From UBA11606 sp964504305 (GTDB lineage: Bacteria; Actinomycetota; Acidimicrobiia; Acidimicrobiales; Aldehydirespiratoraceae): a DNA stretch of 64,000 nucleotides. The stretch covers positions 1 to 64,000 of the forward strand of contig CAZDEB010000002.1 in assembly GCA_964504305.1 (NCBI GenBank), read 5' to 3'. The notes beneath the pieces are model-generated. The model made no database searches. It worked only from the letters and a program-made list of their open reading frames with translations, and was not told the origin of the DNA. Shown here one piece after another: positions 49,760 through 58,873 of the stretch (within the stretch, counting starts at the first letter, position 1; the number at the start of each line of letters is the position of its first letter). Made by a program: the position numbers and the translations under genes.

Positions 49760-51151
49760 CTAGCTGTCGAACCCGACCCCGAATCGGTCGAGAAGTCTCA
49801 GCAGAGGACCCGCGCGGCCGGTTCGATCGGCCTTGGCTATTGCCCGGCGGGTTGTCTGGATAGCCAGCGAACGCAGCGGTTCGGGCGGGAACGGCATGGG
49901 TTTCTTGCGCACCATCTCGAGTTGGGTTCGCTCGGTATCGCGACCATCGACAAGATCGAGAGCGACCCGCGCTCCGAAACGGCTGGCCCCCACACCAAGC
50001 CCGGTATAGCCCGCAGCCCACGACAGCCGCTGGTTGTGGCGGGTGCCAAAAGCGACCGCAAACTTGGAAGTGGTGCCTATTGGGCCGGCCCAACGGTGGC
50101 TGAAACCAAGTCCTTCTAGCTGTGGGAAGGTCTCGAAGAAGTGGCCGGCGATCAACTCGTGGCTGCGGGTGCGTTGCTCGACCTTGGGGCCCATTGCGTT
50201 GCCGTAGTAGTAGTTGGCATCGTACCCACCCCACAGAATTCGGTTGTCCTCGCTCAGCCGGTAGTAGTGGAACTGGTTCCCCGAATCGGCGAGGCCTTCG
50301 CGGCCGTGCCACCCGATCGAGTCCATTTGATCGGCCGAGAGCGGTTCGGTCATCAGTACATGGTCGTAGACGGGCACGATGTAGCGCCGCAGTTGACGGT
50401 CGGGCTCAGCCCAAGCGTTGGTGGCAACGATGACTCGATCGGCGGCTACTGAGCCGTGATTGGTCGACACGGCCAAACAAGACGGCGACGGCTCGATCGA
50501 AATCACGCGAGAGCGGTCGTAGATCTCCGCCCCCAGCTCGAGCGCTACTCGCCGCAAACCCCACACCAGCCGAGCGGGGTCGACCATCACCACCGAGCCT
50601 TGATGCTCGATCGCTCCCAGGTATGTGGGCGAGCGCGCGATGTCTTGAGCCTCGTTCTGGTCGAGCAGTCGGTGAGCGACGCCGTGATCGCTGAGGATCG
50701 CCGATTCTTCTTGCTGCTCGTCGAGCTGCCACGGCGCGGTGGCGAAGGAGACTTCGTTGTTGGGCTGGACATCGGCGACGATGCCGTGGCGGGCGACGGT
50801 ATCGAGTATGGCCGCGAGGTTCTCGTTACCAAGACGCTCGAGGGTGGCGATTTCGGCCGGCCAGTGGGCGAGTGCGTTGAGGAAGCCATGGGTCAGGCTG
50901 GCATCACAAAATCCTCCGTTGCGCGATGACGCGCCGAAGCCGGTCTGTTCGGCCTCAAGTAGGACGACTTGGCGACCGGGTGCTTCTTCCAATGCTTGTA
51001 CCGCGGCCCATAAACCGGTGAACCCGCCACCGATAATGCAGAGGTCGGCGGTTATTGCCGCCCGCAGAGGGTCGCGGGGCGAGGGAGCATCGGGGCAGTC
51101 GCTCCAGAACACTGCCGGCTTGGCCCCGGCCACGAGTTGGGCAAGGTCCAT
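49760..51151 (-). CDS. FAD-dependent amine oxidoreductase (OrdL/PuuB-like), copy 2
   Basis: 463 residues with ADLCIIGGGFTGLWAAVQAL, EQTGFGASSRNGGFCDASL (GASSRNGG loop), VVMVDPARLVWGLRRVALE and a C-terminal AAGYTGLGVGASRFGARVAL. Same family and layout as the convergent gene at 48382. The downstream context (GNAT, C45 hydrolase, class III aminotransferase, potABCD) supports a role in amine or polyamine catabolism, for example PuuB-type oxidation. The start ATG at 51151 is chosen because the frame upstream is proline/serine-rich and lies opposite coding sequence. Confidence 0.85.
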   Translation of the reverse strand: MDLAQLVAGAKPAVFWSDCPDAPSPRDPLRAAITADLCIIGGGFTGLWAAVQALEEAPGRQVVLLEAEQTGFGASSRNGGFCDASLTHGFLNALAHWPAEIATLERLGNENLAAILDTVARHGIVADVQPNNEVSFATAPWQLDEQQEESAILSDHGVAHRLLDQNEAQDIARSPTYLGAIEHQGSVVMVDPARLVWGLRRVALELGAEIYDRSRVISIEPSPSCLAVSTNHGSVAADRVIVATNAWAEPDRQLRRYIVPVYDHVLMTEPLSADQMDSIGWHGREGLADSGNQFHYYRLSEDNRILWGGYDANYYYGNAMGPKVEQRTRSHELIAGHFFETFPQLEGLGFSHRWAGPIGTTSKFAVAFGTRHNQRLSWAAGYTGLGVGASRFGARVALDLVDGRDTERTQLEMVRKKPMPFPPEPLRSLAIQTTRRAIAKADRTGRAGPLLRLLDRFGVGFDS

Positions 51152-51173
51152 TACGGGACGATCGGGCTGATCG

Positions 51174-51800
51174 TCATGGCTCGAAGTGCGGGTTGTGCCA
51201 CACGATGAGAACGGAGTTGCTCGCGACCGTCGGATCGTCGACGTAGCCGGGGAGGGCTCCGTGGGCGGTGAACCCGTTTTCGAGTTGGAACGAAAGGGTG
51301 GGGTCGTAGAGCTCGCCGGCAACAACTTTGTCGATGTATTGATCGGCGGTCATTTGGTCGAGGTGTTGGGCGTAGCCCGGCAGAACCCCACCGGCGACGA
51401 TGCCCTTCTTGTTGAGTTCGATCACGCAGTTCTTGCGCAGTTCGTACAGCCGGCGACCAACGCCGCGTCCTCGGTACTCGGGATACACCGATATGTCAGT
51501 TCCGTAGTACCAAGGATGCTCGGCGCGGTGGTTGGACACTCCGTCCTCGCCGGTGATATCGGCGAGGCTGTGGTCGGTGTGATCAAAGTCAAAGTCAACG
51601 AGTATGCCGAGGCCCATCCCGATGGGTCGATCGCCGTCAAGCACAACAAAGTTGCCTTCGGGAAATGCCGCAGCAAGCCGGGTCAGTTCGTCGGCGTGAT
51701 ACAAGTCGCTGGGGTCGATCGTGGCAAAAACCGACAGTTCGAGCTCCTCGAGTGCCTCGGCATATTCGGGAGCGAGGGCCACGTAGCGAAGGTCGCTCAT
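51174..51800 (-). CDS. GNAT family N-acetyltransferase
   Basis: 208 residues. The acetyl-CoA loop is YPEYRGRGVGRRLYELRKNC (QXXGXG/A-type motif A), preceded by GLGILVDFDFD strands and followed by an unusual C-terminal ~70-residue extension (GYAQHLDQMTADQYIDKVVAG, LSFQLENGFTAHGALPGYVD) that matches GNAT proteins linked to carbon-nitrogen hydrolases. It may acetylate an amine or amino acid. The ATG overlaps the C45 hydrolase stop by one base (TGATG). Confidence 0.85.
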   Translation of the reverse strand: MSDLRYVALAPEYAEALEELELSVFATIDPSDLYHADELTRLAAAFPEGNFVVLDGDRPIGMGLGILVDFDFDHTDHSLADITGEDGVSNHRAEHPWYYGTDISVYPEYRGRGVGRRLYELRKNCVIELNKKGIVAGGVLPGYAQHLDQMTADQYIDKVVAGELYDPTLSFQLENGFTAHGALPGYVDDPTVASNSVLIVWHNPHFEP

Positions 51801-52888
51801 CAAGCGAACTCGATGTGTTGAAACTCGTTCATGCTGGGTAGGCCCCACACGGCCCAGAAGTCCTTGGTCTTGGGCCGCATAACAGTGGCGCCCGATGATT
51901 CGACCCGGTAGGGCTCAACGGCAACCTGACACACTGCATTGGGTTCCCTGGTGAGCGCCATGAGATCTTCGTGGCCGATGTTGGTTCGGTCGAGCCATTG
52001 GTGAGCGGTTCGAAGGCGGCGGCGCGAGCTGTCCTGGAGAACATCGGCTCGGGCCCCTTCGACCGCGCCGGCCTGCGCATCGATCGTGTGGTTGGTGTGG
52101 GCAACGGCGGCGTCTCCCATCGTGGTTACCGGGCGGGCCGTCGGCATGGCCTCGATGTTGTAGCCCGAGCCGTGGGCATCAAAGATCAAGAAGTTGTGAC
52201 CGCCGGCAAGGTCGGCATCGAGGATCGTGTCTCGGGCGTCTTCGGCCGTTTCGGTTTGGAGTGCGGCCCGAACCACTTGCGGCCACGTAACGCCGGGACA
52301 TCCGTCGGTCGCCGTCAGGTTGTTGATACCGACGCAGACGCCGGCTTCGTTCATTCCGATCTGGCCCAATGCGCCCGTCGTGGTGAATACCAGAGCCGCG
52401 GGCGCATCGTCGGGTTTGGTCCGAAGCAACAGCACGTGATCGGTGGCAGTGTCGTGCATATCCCAGGTTTGAGCAAAGTAGCCGGCGCCGTTGGCGCGAT
52501 GATCGGGCACGATCACCGAAGTGCAGTCGTCTTCCACGACCGTTTCAGGGAGGGGGCCGCCAACGACCGCTCGCACGGTGTCAACAAAATCGGTGAATCC
52601 TCCCACCACGATTGCTTCGGCTGCGGATATTCCTGCCCCCTCGGCCAACGCGATCATTTCGGCATACAGAGTGGGGGACTGCTTTTCGTGGGCGGGCTGC
52701 ATCGACTCGGCCAGAGCCAAGACGTCGTTGCGGGCCATCGGGCCGCCCGACCACATCCCGTTCATGACCAGATCGACCCGCTCTTCGGTGTATTGACGGA
52801 TCTCGTCGGCGTAGGCAACGCCGTGGGCGTGGCCCATCGATTCGGGCGATCCGGACACATCTAGAACTCGGATTGGTGGACGTCGCAT
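51800..52888 (-). CDS. C45 family autoproteolytic acyltransferase/hydrolase
   Basis: 362 residues. After an N-terminal segment with GSPESMGHAHGVAYADEIRQ, the autocleavage site is VVEDDCTSVIVPD with Cys122 expected to become the N-terminal nucleophile. AQTWDMHD and NEAGVCVGINNLTATD follow as in isopenicillin-N acyltransferase (C45). Such Ntn enzymes hydrolyse or transfer acyl groups on amines. ATG at 52888 is preferred; a GTG at 52906 is in frame. Divergent from the aminotransferase operon; coupled to the GNAT. Together they may acylate and deacylate an amine or amino acid. Confidence 0.87.
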   Translation of the reverse strand: MRRPPIRVLDVSGSPESMGHAHGVAYADEIRQYTEERVDLVMNGMWSGGPMARNDVLALAESMQPAHEKQSPTLYAEMIALAEGAGISAAEAIVVGGFTDFVDTVRAVVGGPLPETVVEDDCTSVIVPDHRANGAGYFAQTWDMHDTATDHVLLLRTKPDDAPAALVFTTTGALGQIGMNEAGVCVGINNLTATDGCPGVTWPQVVRAALQTETAEDARDTILDADLAGGHNFLIFDAHGSGYNIEAMPTARPVTTMGDAAVAHTNHTIDAQAGAVEGARADVLQDSSRRRLRTAHQWLDRTNIGHEDLMALTREPNAVCQVAVEPYRVESSGATVMRPKTKDFWAVWGLPSMNEFQHIEFA

Positions 52889-52987
52889 GGGGAGAGTATT
52901 TCGCACAATTGTGTGGCCGACAAGCGAACCCCGGCAACGGATCTAGTTGCGCGGGCGCTCGATCTGATGTTGAATCCGTCCTATCGC

Positions 52988-52994
52988 GAGGGGG
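52988..52994 (+). promoter_or_regulatory. Shine-Dalgarno fixing the aminotransferase start
   Basis: GAGGGGG ends 5 bases before ATG 53000; a GTG at 52913 has no such site. This favours the shorter protein. Confidence 0.6.
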
Positions 52995-52999
52995 ATTCG

Positions 53000-54367
53000 A
53001 TGATATCCACAGCTAATACCGAGTTGGCCGCTCAGGCCGATCGTCACCTTTGGGGCCACTTTTCGTCGTTGGGTCGAAGTATCGACGGGATGCCGATCAT
53101 CGAAAGAGGTGAGGGCTGTTACGTCTGGGACAACAAGGGCAACCGATTCCTCGACGGCTTGGCCGGGCTGTACACGACGCAGGCCGGGTATGGGCGCGTC
53201 GAGTTGGCCAAAGCGGCCGGCGCACAGGCCGAGACGCTTGGCTTCTTCCCAATCTGGACCTACGCCCACCCCAAGGCCGTCGAGTTGGCGGCCCGGTTGG
53301 CATCGCTGGCCCCCGGCGACCTCAACCGGGTCTTCTTCACCAGCGGCGGCTCAGAGGCTGTCGAGTCGGCCTGGAAACTTGCTCGTCAGTACTTCAAGCT
53401 CATGGGGCAGCCGTTGCGCACCAAGGTCATCAGCCGCGACCTCAGTTATCACGGCACGTCGATGGGCGCGTTGTCGATTACGGGACTGGCCGCGGTAAAG
53501 GGTCCGTTCGAACCGCTGGTGCCGGGCGCTATCAAGGTGCCAAACACCAACAGCTACCGCATGCCGTCGTGGGCGACCGACGAGAGTTACTTCGCGGAGG
53601 AGATCGAGCAAGCGATCCTGCGAGAAGGACCCGAAACCATCGCCGCAGTGTTTCTCGAACCGGTACAGAACGCTGGTGGCTGTTTCACGCCGCCGGATGG
53701 TTACTTCCAACGAGTCCGCGAAATATGCGATACCCACGGTGTGCTGTTGGTGAGCGACGAAGTCATTTGCGCCTACGGCCGCCTCGGCGAAATGTTTGGG
53801 TCTCAGCGGCTTGGCTATCAGCCCGACATCATCACCAGCGCCAAAGGTCTCACCTCTGGTTATGCACCCCTTGGCGCGATGTTGGTGAGCGATCGCTTGG
53901 CCGAACCGTTCCTCGATACCGACGAACAGTTTCTTCACGGCTACACCTTTGCCGGCCACCCCGTAAGTTGTGCGGTGGCGCTGGCCAACCTCGACTTGTT
54001 CGAGGCCGAAGATCTGCCCGGCCGGGTCCGGGCCAACGAGGACGCCTTTCGGGCTTCGCTCGACGACCTCGCCGACTTGCCGATCGTGGGCGACGTCAGA
54101 GGGATGGGCTACTTCTATGGCATCGAGTTGGTGAAGAACAAAGAAACCAAGGAGACGTTCAGCTACGACGAAGCGCATCACCTGCTTCGCGGATTCCTGA
54201 GCCATCGCATGAGCGAACTCGGCCTGTTGTGCCGAGCCGATAGCCGGGGTGAACCGGTAATCCAGTTGGCGCCGCCACTGATCGCCGGCCCCGAAGAGTT
54301 CGATGTGATCAACGGCGTGCTTCGTCAGGCGTTCACCGAAGCGATGGCCGAGATGGCCAAGCTGTGA
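53000..54367 (+). CDS. Class III PLP aminotransferase (omega-amino acid/putrescine type)
   Basis: 455 residues of fold type I class III: GCYVWDNKGNRFLDGLAGLY, FFTSGGSEAVESAWKLARQY (PLP phosphate loop), LVSDEVICAYGRLGEMF (PLP aspartate), ITSAKGLTSGYAPLGAMLVS (Schiff-base lysine) and GYTFAGHPVSCAVALANL. These transfer the terminal amino group of putrescine, beta-alanine, 4-aminobutyrate or related amines. First gene of the operon with Lrp and potABC (4-nt GTGA overlap to Lrp), which points to a cationic amine or omega-amino acid as substrate. Confidence 0.9.
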   Translation: MISTANTELAAQADRHLWGHFSSLGRSIDGMPIIERGEGCYVWDNKGNRFLDGLAGLYTTQAGYGRVELAKAAGAQAETLGFFPIWTYAHPKAVELAARLASLAPGDLNRVFFTSGGSEAVESAWKLARQYFKLMGQPLRTKVISRDLSYHGTSMGALSITGLAAVKGPFEPLVPGAIKVPNTNSYRMPSWATDESYFAEEIEQAILREGPETIAAVFLEPVQNAGGCFTPPDGYFQRVREICDTHGVLLVSDEVICAYGRLGEMFGSQRLGYQPDIITSAKGLTSGYAPLGAMLVSDRLAEPFLDTDEQFLHGYTFAGHPVSCAVALANLDLFEAEDLPGRVRANEDAFRASLDDLADLPIVGDVRGMGYFYGIELVKNKETKETFSYDEAHHLLRGFLSHRMSELGLLCRADSRGEPVIQLAPPLIAGPEEFDVINGVLRQAFTEAMAEMAKL

Positions 54368-54819
54368 GCGTCAGAGCCGATATCGACGAAATCGACAAGT
54401 CGATAATTCGCGAACTGCAGACCGATGGGCGGACTCCTTACAGCCGGTTGGCGCCGCTGGTTGGACTCTCCGAGGCGGCGGTGCGCCAACGGGTCAATCG
54501 GCTCCAAGATCGTGGTGTCGTGCAAATCGTGGCGGTTACCGACGCCATGTCGCTTGGCTATGTGATGCAGGCCATGCTCGGAGTGAAAGTGGCAGTCGAT
54601 GTAACAGTGGCGGCCGAAAAGATCAGCCACAACGATGCTGTGAGCTACACGGTGATTACCGGCGGACGCTACGACGTTCTGGCCGAAGTGGTTTGCCGAG
54701 ACAACGAACATTTGCTCGACGTGAGCAACGAGATACGAAGTGTGAGTGGCGTGATCAACGTGGAGGTGATGACATACCTGCGGATGGTTCAGCAAAATTA
54801 CGACTGGGGGTCGTTGTGA
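54364..54819 (+). CDS. Lrp/AsnC family transcriptional regulator
   Basis: 151 residues with an N-terminal HTH (IDKSIIRELQTDGRTPYSRL, GLSEAAVRQRVNRLQDRGV) and a C-terminal RAM/AsnC effector domain (VITGGRYDVLAEVVCRDNEH). It senses an amino acid-like ligand and probably regulates the operon it lies in. GTGA overlaps on both sides couple it to the aminotransferase and to potA. Confidence 0.92.
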   Translation: MSVRADIDEIDKSIIRELQTDGRTPYSRLAPLVGLSEAAVRQRVNRLQDRGVVQIVAVTDAMSLGYVMQAMLGVKVAVDVTVAAEKISHNDAVSYTVITGGRYDVLAEVVCRDNEHLLDVSNEIRSVSGVINVEVMTYLRMVQQNYDWGSL

Positions 54820-55874
54820 ACGCCGTTGAGCTCCTCGGGATTACCAAGCGGTTCGGTGATGTTGTCGCCGTCGACAACATCGATTTGGCGATAGCCGACG
54901 GCGAGTTCTTTGCCATGCTCGGGCCGTCGGGTTGTGGCAAAACCACAACGCTGCGGATGATCGCTGGCCTCGAATTCCCCACCGTTGGGAGCCTCAAGAT
55001 CTTCGGCGACGAAGTAGGCACGTTGCCGCCCAACAAGCGACCGGTCAACACCGTCTTTCAGAACTACGCACTATTTCCCCACCTCAACGTGATCGACAAC
55101 GTGGCGTTCGGACTCAAGATGCAAGGCGTCGACAAGGCCACGGCTCGTTCGAGGGCCGCCAAACTCATCGAACTGGTGCAGCTTTCTGGTCTCGAGTCGC
55201 GGCGACCGTCGCAGATGTCGGGCGGGCAGCAGCAGCGGGTTGCGCTGGCCCGGGCGTTGGTCAACGAACCCAAGGTGCTGTTGCTCGACGAACCGCTCGG
55301 AGCCCTCGACCTCAAGTTGCGCCAAGAAATGCAAGGCGAACTCAAGTCGCTTCAGCGCGAACTGGGCGTGAGCTTCGTGTTTGTAACCCACGACCAAGAA
55401 GAAGCGTTGACCATGAGCGACCGCATCGCGGTCATGCACGATGGCGCGCTTTTGCAGGTCGGGTCACCCGAGGAAATCTACGAACGGCCGGCCAATCGGT
55501 TCGTCGCTGACTTCATTGGTCAAACTAATCTTCTCGAGGGCACGGTAGAGAACCAAGACACGGTCTGTTTGGCAAATGGGGCGCGGGTCGCGGCGTCGAG
55601 TGCGTTTGGGGCCGGAACACCGGTCGCGGTCAGCTTGCGCCCAGAGCGGGCCCATCTGGCAGATCAGGGCGCGGCGGCACCGGGTCACTCTTTTGTCGAC
55701 GGGACCATCGAGTCGGTTACCTACCTCGGGAACGCCAGGGTTTACGACGTCCGTCTCGATTGGATGAAGCTCGAGGTTCGCGAGGAAAACCGGCCCGGGG
55801 CAATGTTGCGCGAGCCGGGGACCACAGTGTCGGTCGCTTGGGAGCCATCGGCGGTTTCGGTGGTCGGCGACTGA
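54816..55874 (+). CDS. potA: Spermidine/putrescine-type ABC transporter ATP-binding protein PotA
   Basis: 352 residues: Walker A GPSGCGKTTTLRM, Q-loop NTVFQNYALFPHLNV, ABC signature MSGGQQQRVALARAL, Walker B VLLLDEPLGALD, H-loop FVTHDQEEAL, then a TOBE-type C-terminal domain (about 245-350). It energises PotB/PotC import. Start GTG overlaps the Lrp stop. Family specificity covers spermidine, putrescine and other small cations, so other cationic substrates such as trimethylaminoethylphosphonate are conceivable given the neighbouring phosphonate gene (inference). Confidence 0.92.
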   Translation: MNAVELLGITKRFGDVVAVDNIDLAIADGEFFAMLGPSGCGKTTTLRMIAGLEFPTVGSLKIFGDEVGTLPPNKRPVNTVFQNYALFPHLNVIDNVAFGLKMQGVDKATARSRAAKLIELVQLSGLESRRPSQMSGGQQQRVALARALVNEPKVLLLDEPLGALDLKLRQEMQGELKSLQRELGVSFVFVTHDQEEALTMSDRIAVMHDGALLQVGSPEEIYERPANRFVADFIGQTNLLEGTVENQDTVCLANGARVAASSAFGAGTPVAVSLRPERAHLADQGAAAPGHSFVDGTIESVTYLGNARVYDVRLDWMKLEVREENRPGAMLREPGTTVSVAWEPSAVSVVGD

Positions 55875-56803
55875 TGACCGCGGTCGAGCAGCCGTTGGCG
55901 TCGCCGCCGGGCGCCGCGGGCGGTTCCGAACCGCGGTTGGCGACCCCCGAGTTCGAGGCCGCGGCGGTGCGCCAGGAATCGCGCCGGGGGTTCTTGTTGG
56001 CCTTGCCGGCCTACGCCTACCTGGTGTTGTTCTTTGCCGTTCCGTTGCTCATCGTGGTCGAGTATTCGTTTGCCACCCGCAACCGTTTCGGTGGCACCGA
56101 TCTGTCGGGCTGGAACCTCGACAGCTACGCCAAGCTGGCCGAACCCATCGTGCGCGACATTTTGTTCCGCTCGATCTGGTTGGCGGTGCTTACAACCGCC
56201 ATCTGCTTGTTGATTGGTTATCCGTTCGCTTACTACCTGGCCACCCGAAGCCCGGTGGTTCGCAACGTGATGCTCGTGTTCGTGATGATCCCGTTCTGGA
56301 CGAACTTTCTGGTTCGCAACTACGCCTGGCGCGTCATTCTCGGCCACGACGGGCCATTCACTCAAACAACGGAGTTCCTCGGCTTAGGGGAGCACGAGTT
56401 TCTGTTCACGCCCACCGCGGTGGTTCTCGGCCTCGTCTACGGCTTTTTGCCGTTCATGATTCTGCCGCTTTACGCGTCGATCGAGAGAATCGATGCCCGC
56501 TTGCTCGAGGCCAGCCGCGACCTTTACGCGTCGGGCTGGCAGTCGTTTCGGCACGTGCTGTTGCCGCTGTCGATGCCTGGCGTTATCGCCGGTTCGATCT
56601 TGTGTTTCGTGCCCAGTCTTGGCGCTTACGTCACACCAGAAATCCTTGGCGGAGCCAAGACAACTCTGCTGGGTAGCTACATAGTGATTCAGTTCCTCGA
56701 AGCCAGAAACTGGCCGGTCGGAGCAGCGCTGTCGTTTGTGCTCATGGCGATAATGCTTGCCGCGACGATTGTCTACTTCCGCAAGGGAGGACGCACGCTG
56801 TGA
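55874..56803 (+). CDS. potB: Spermidine/putrescine-type ABC permease PotB
   Basis: 309 residues, six transmembrane helices with a large N-terminal hydrophilic extension (about residues 1-38) lacking from E. coli PotB. The permease EAA loop is EASRDLYASGWQSFRHVLLP. Start ATG overlaps the potA stop as TGATG. Works with PotC, PotA and PotD. Confidence 0.9.
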   Translation: MTAVEQPLASPPGAAGGSEPRLATPEFEAAAVRQESRRGFLLALPAYAYLVLFFAVPLLIVVEYSFATRNRFGGTDLSGWNLDSYAKLAEPIVRDILFRSIWLAVLTTAICLLIGYPFAYYLATRSPVVRNVMLVFVMIPFWTNFLVRNYAWRVILGHDGPFTQTTEFLGLGEHEFLFTPTAVVLGLVYGFLPFMILPLYASIERIDARLLEASRDLYASGWQSFRHVLLPLSMPGVIAGSILCFVPSLGAYVTPEILGGAKTTLLGSYIVIQFLEARNWPVGAALSFVLMAIMLAATIVYFRKGGRTL

Positions 56804-57639
56804 GCACCGCTGTCGAACCCCGTGGCCGTACGAAGTTCTTGCTCAGCCTCAACGGATGGCTGGTGTACTTGTTCTTCTACGCACCGATTGTGTTACTGGT
56901 TGTCTATTCGTTCAGCGCTAGCCGCAACGTCGGTACGTGGGGCGGGTGGACCCTCGACTGGTACGGCGACTTCGTAGATAACCGAACCGCTCGCAGCGCG
57001 CTTTCCGATTCGTTGAAAGTGGCAGCCATTTCAACCGTCGTGTCGGTGGTGCTGGGAACCATGGCAGCTTTGGCCCTCGAACGTTTCAAGTTCCGCGGCA
57101 AGCAAGTGTTCGATGCTTTGTTGTATTTACCCATCATCATCCCCGACGTCACCATGGCGGTGATGATGCTGTTGTTCTTCTCGCAGTTCTTCGACGCCGT
57201 CAACACAGTGTTCGGGCTCAGTCTCCGAAAAGGTTTCGGCTCGGTCGTAGCAAGCCATATTGCCTTCAGCATCAGTTTCGTGTCGGTGGTGGTTAGAGCT
57301 CGGCTCGCTGGCATGGACAACAAGATGGAGGAAGCAGCGCTCGATCTCTACGCCACCCGTTGGCAAGCATTTCGTTACGTCACGTTCCCTCAGATCATTC
57401 CGGGGATCGCCGGCGGAGCACTTCTCGCCATGACTTTGTCGCTTGACGATGTGGTGATCACCCAGTTCGTCGCCGGTCCGGGCCTGGAAACACTTCCGGT
57501 GTACGTGTTTGGCCTGATCCGCAAGGGCGTGACCCCATTGATAAACGCCATCTCGGTAGTGATGCTCGTCGCGTCGATGACGCTCGTTGCTTTGTCGCTG
57601 CTGTTTGAACGAACCCGTGGTGGCGACCGCGCTCAATAA
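56800..57639 (+). CDS. potC: Spermidine/putrescine-type ABC permease PotC
   Basis: 279 residues with six hydrophobic helices; the EAA loop is EAALDLYATRWQAFRYVTFP, followed by QIIPGIAGGALLAMTLSLDD. GTGA overlap with potB. Completes the membrane dimer. The C-terminal end is short and charged. Confidence 0.9.
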   Translation: MSTAVEPRGRTKFLLSLNGWLVYLFFYAPIVLLVVYSFSASRNVGTWGGWTLDWYGDFVDNRTARSALSDSLKVAAISTVVSVVLGTMAALALERFKFRGKQVFDALLYLPIIIPDVTMAVMMLLFFSQFFDAVNTVFGLSLRKGFGSVVASHIAFSISFVSVVVRARLAGMDNKMEEAALDLYATRWQAFRYVTFPQIIPGIAGGALLAMTLSLDDVVITQFVAGPGLETLPVYVFGLIRKGVTPLINAISVVMLVASMTLVALSLLFERTRGGDRAQ

Positions 57640-57705
57640 CCAGTTCATAAATCTGAAGTTCTAGTAAGGAAATGCCCGCATGAATCTTGGACACGGCTGA
57701 TGGCC

Positions 57706-57713
57706 GGAAGGAG
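57706..57713 (+). promoter_or_regulatory. Strong Shine-Dalgarno of potD
   Basis: GGAAGGAG ends 7 bases before ATG 57721, the best ribosome site in this operon. It fits the high expression needed for a binding protein and favours 57721 over an in-frame upstream codon at 57700. Confidence 0.6.
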
Positions 57714-57720
57714 AATAGCA

Positions 57721-58827
57721 ATGAGGAAACCAACTTGGACCCGGCTGGTAGCCGGACTTCTGGGGTTGTCGCTGATTGCCGCGGCTTGCGGCGACGACGC
57801 CGATACCGGTGCTGGCGCCAGCTGCGAAGTCGATCAGATCGACGGCGATCTGGCGCTGTACAACTGGGCCGAATACATCGACGAGGAGCAGCTTCAGGAG
57901 TTTGCCGACCAGTACGGCATCTCGTACTCGCTGAACAGCTACGACTCGAACGAAGCAATGCAGCCCATTGTTTCTGAGGGCAACAGTGGTTACGACGTCA
58001 TCGTGCCCTCGGACTACATGGTCTCGGTGATGATCGATGCCGGCTCGCTGATGGCGCTCAACTACGATGCGATCCCCAACGCCTCGAATCTGTCGGCCGA
58101 CTTCTCCGGCTTGTATTACGACCCGGAAGGTGCGTACTCGATGCCTTACCAGTGGGGCACAACCGGCATGGCGGTGAACACCGCGGTGGTCGGAACCGAC
58201 TTCCCTCGTTCGTGGGGTCTGATCTTCGATCCTGCGCTTTCGGCTGAGTACGACGGCAAGATCCAGTTGCTCAACGATCCACGCGAAACCCTTGGCGCGG
58301 CGCTGCGATATCTCGGCTACTCGAACAACACGACGAACATCGACGAACTCAACGAGGCTCGCGATCTCGTCAAGGCCACGGCCAGTCGTCTGGCCGCGTT
58401 CAATACCGACTCCGCTGATGAGTTCCTCACCAGCGGCGAGACCGTGATTGCTCACGGCTACTCGGGCGACATGTTCGTACAGTTCCTCGAGACCGACAAC
58501 CCGGACGATTACGTTTACTTCGTGCCAGAAGAAGGCGGCACTCGTTGGATCGACAACTTCTCGATTGCCTTCGACGCCCCGCATCCGTGCACCGCACACA
58601 CGTTCATCAACTGGATGTACGGCGGCGAACAGGGTGCGGCTCTAACCAACTGGAACTACTACAACACGCCCAACGATGCCGCGGTGCCGATGCTCGATGA
58701 AGACCTTTTGGCCTTTGTCAACGATCCGGCGATTCTGGTCGGCGGCGTCGACTCGCTGGAAGCGTTGCAAGACACCGGCGACTTCGAGACCAACTACTCC
58801 GACGCCTTCGTGGAGGCCAAGGGATAA
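57721..58827 (+). CDS. potD: Spermidine/putrescine-type substrate-binding lipoprotein PotD
   Basis: 368 residues. Signal peptide with lipobox LIAAAC and Cys23 as lipidation site. The mature protein has the two-lobed PotD pattern: LALYNWAEYIDEEQLQEFAD, YDVIVPSDYMVSVMI, YSMPYQWGTTGMAVN and TRWIDNFSIAFDAPHP. The tryptophans, aspartates and glutamates in these motifs line the polyamine pocket in PotD/PotF. It delivers a cationic substrate to PotABC. Last gene of the operon after an 81-base gap, with a strong Shine-Dalgarno, and followed by a perfect stem-loop. Confidence 0.9.
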   Translation: MRKPTWTRLVAGLLGLSLIAAACGDDADTGAGASCEVDQIDGDLALYNWAEYIDEEQLQEFADQYGISYSLNSYDSNEAMQPIVSEGNSGYDVIVPSDYMVSVMIDAGSLMALNYDAIPNASNLSADFSGLYYDPEGAYSMPYQWGTTGMAVNTAVVGTDFPRSWGLIFDPALSAEYDGKIQLLNDPRETLGAALRYLGYSNNTTNIDELNEARDLVKATASRLAAFNTDSADEFLTSGETVIAHGYSGDMFVQFLETDNPDDYVYFVPEEGGTRWIDNFSIAFDAPHPCTAHTFINWMYGGEQGAALTNWNYYNTPNDAAVPMLDEDLLAFVNDPAILVGGVDSLEALQDTGDFETNYSDAFVEAKG

Positions 58828-58837
58828 GACCCAGTAC

Positions 58838-58873
58838 TTGAGACGACCGGGAGCAACCTCCCGGTCGTCTCAA
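58838..58873. terminator. Perfect 16-bp stem-loop between convergent genes
   Basis: Arms 58838-58853 and 58858-58873 pair without a mismatch across a CAAC loop, with a G+C-rich core (GACGACCGGGAG). It lies 10 bases after the potD stop and overlaps the last codons of the convergent phosphonate fusion gene, so it can terminate transcription from either side. No U-run follows, as is common in Actinomycetota. Confidence 0.85.
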
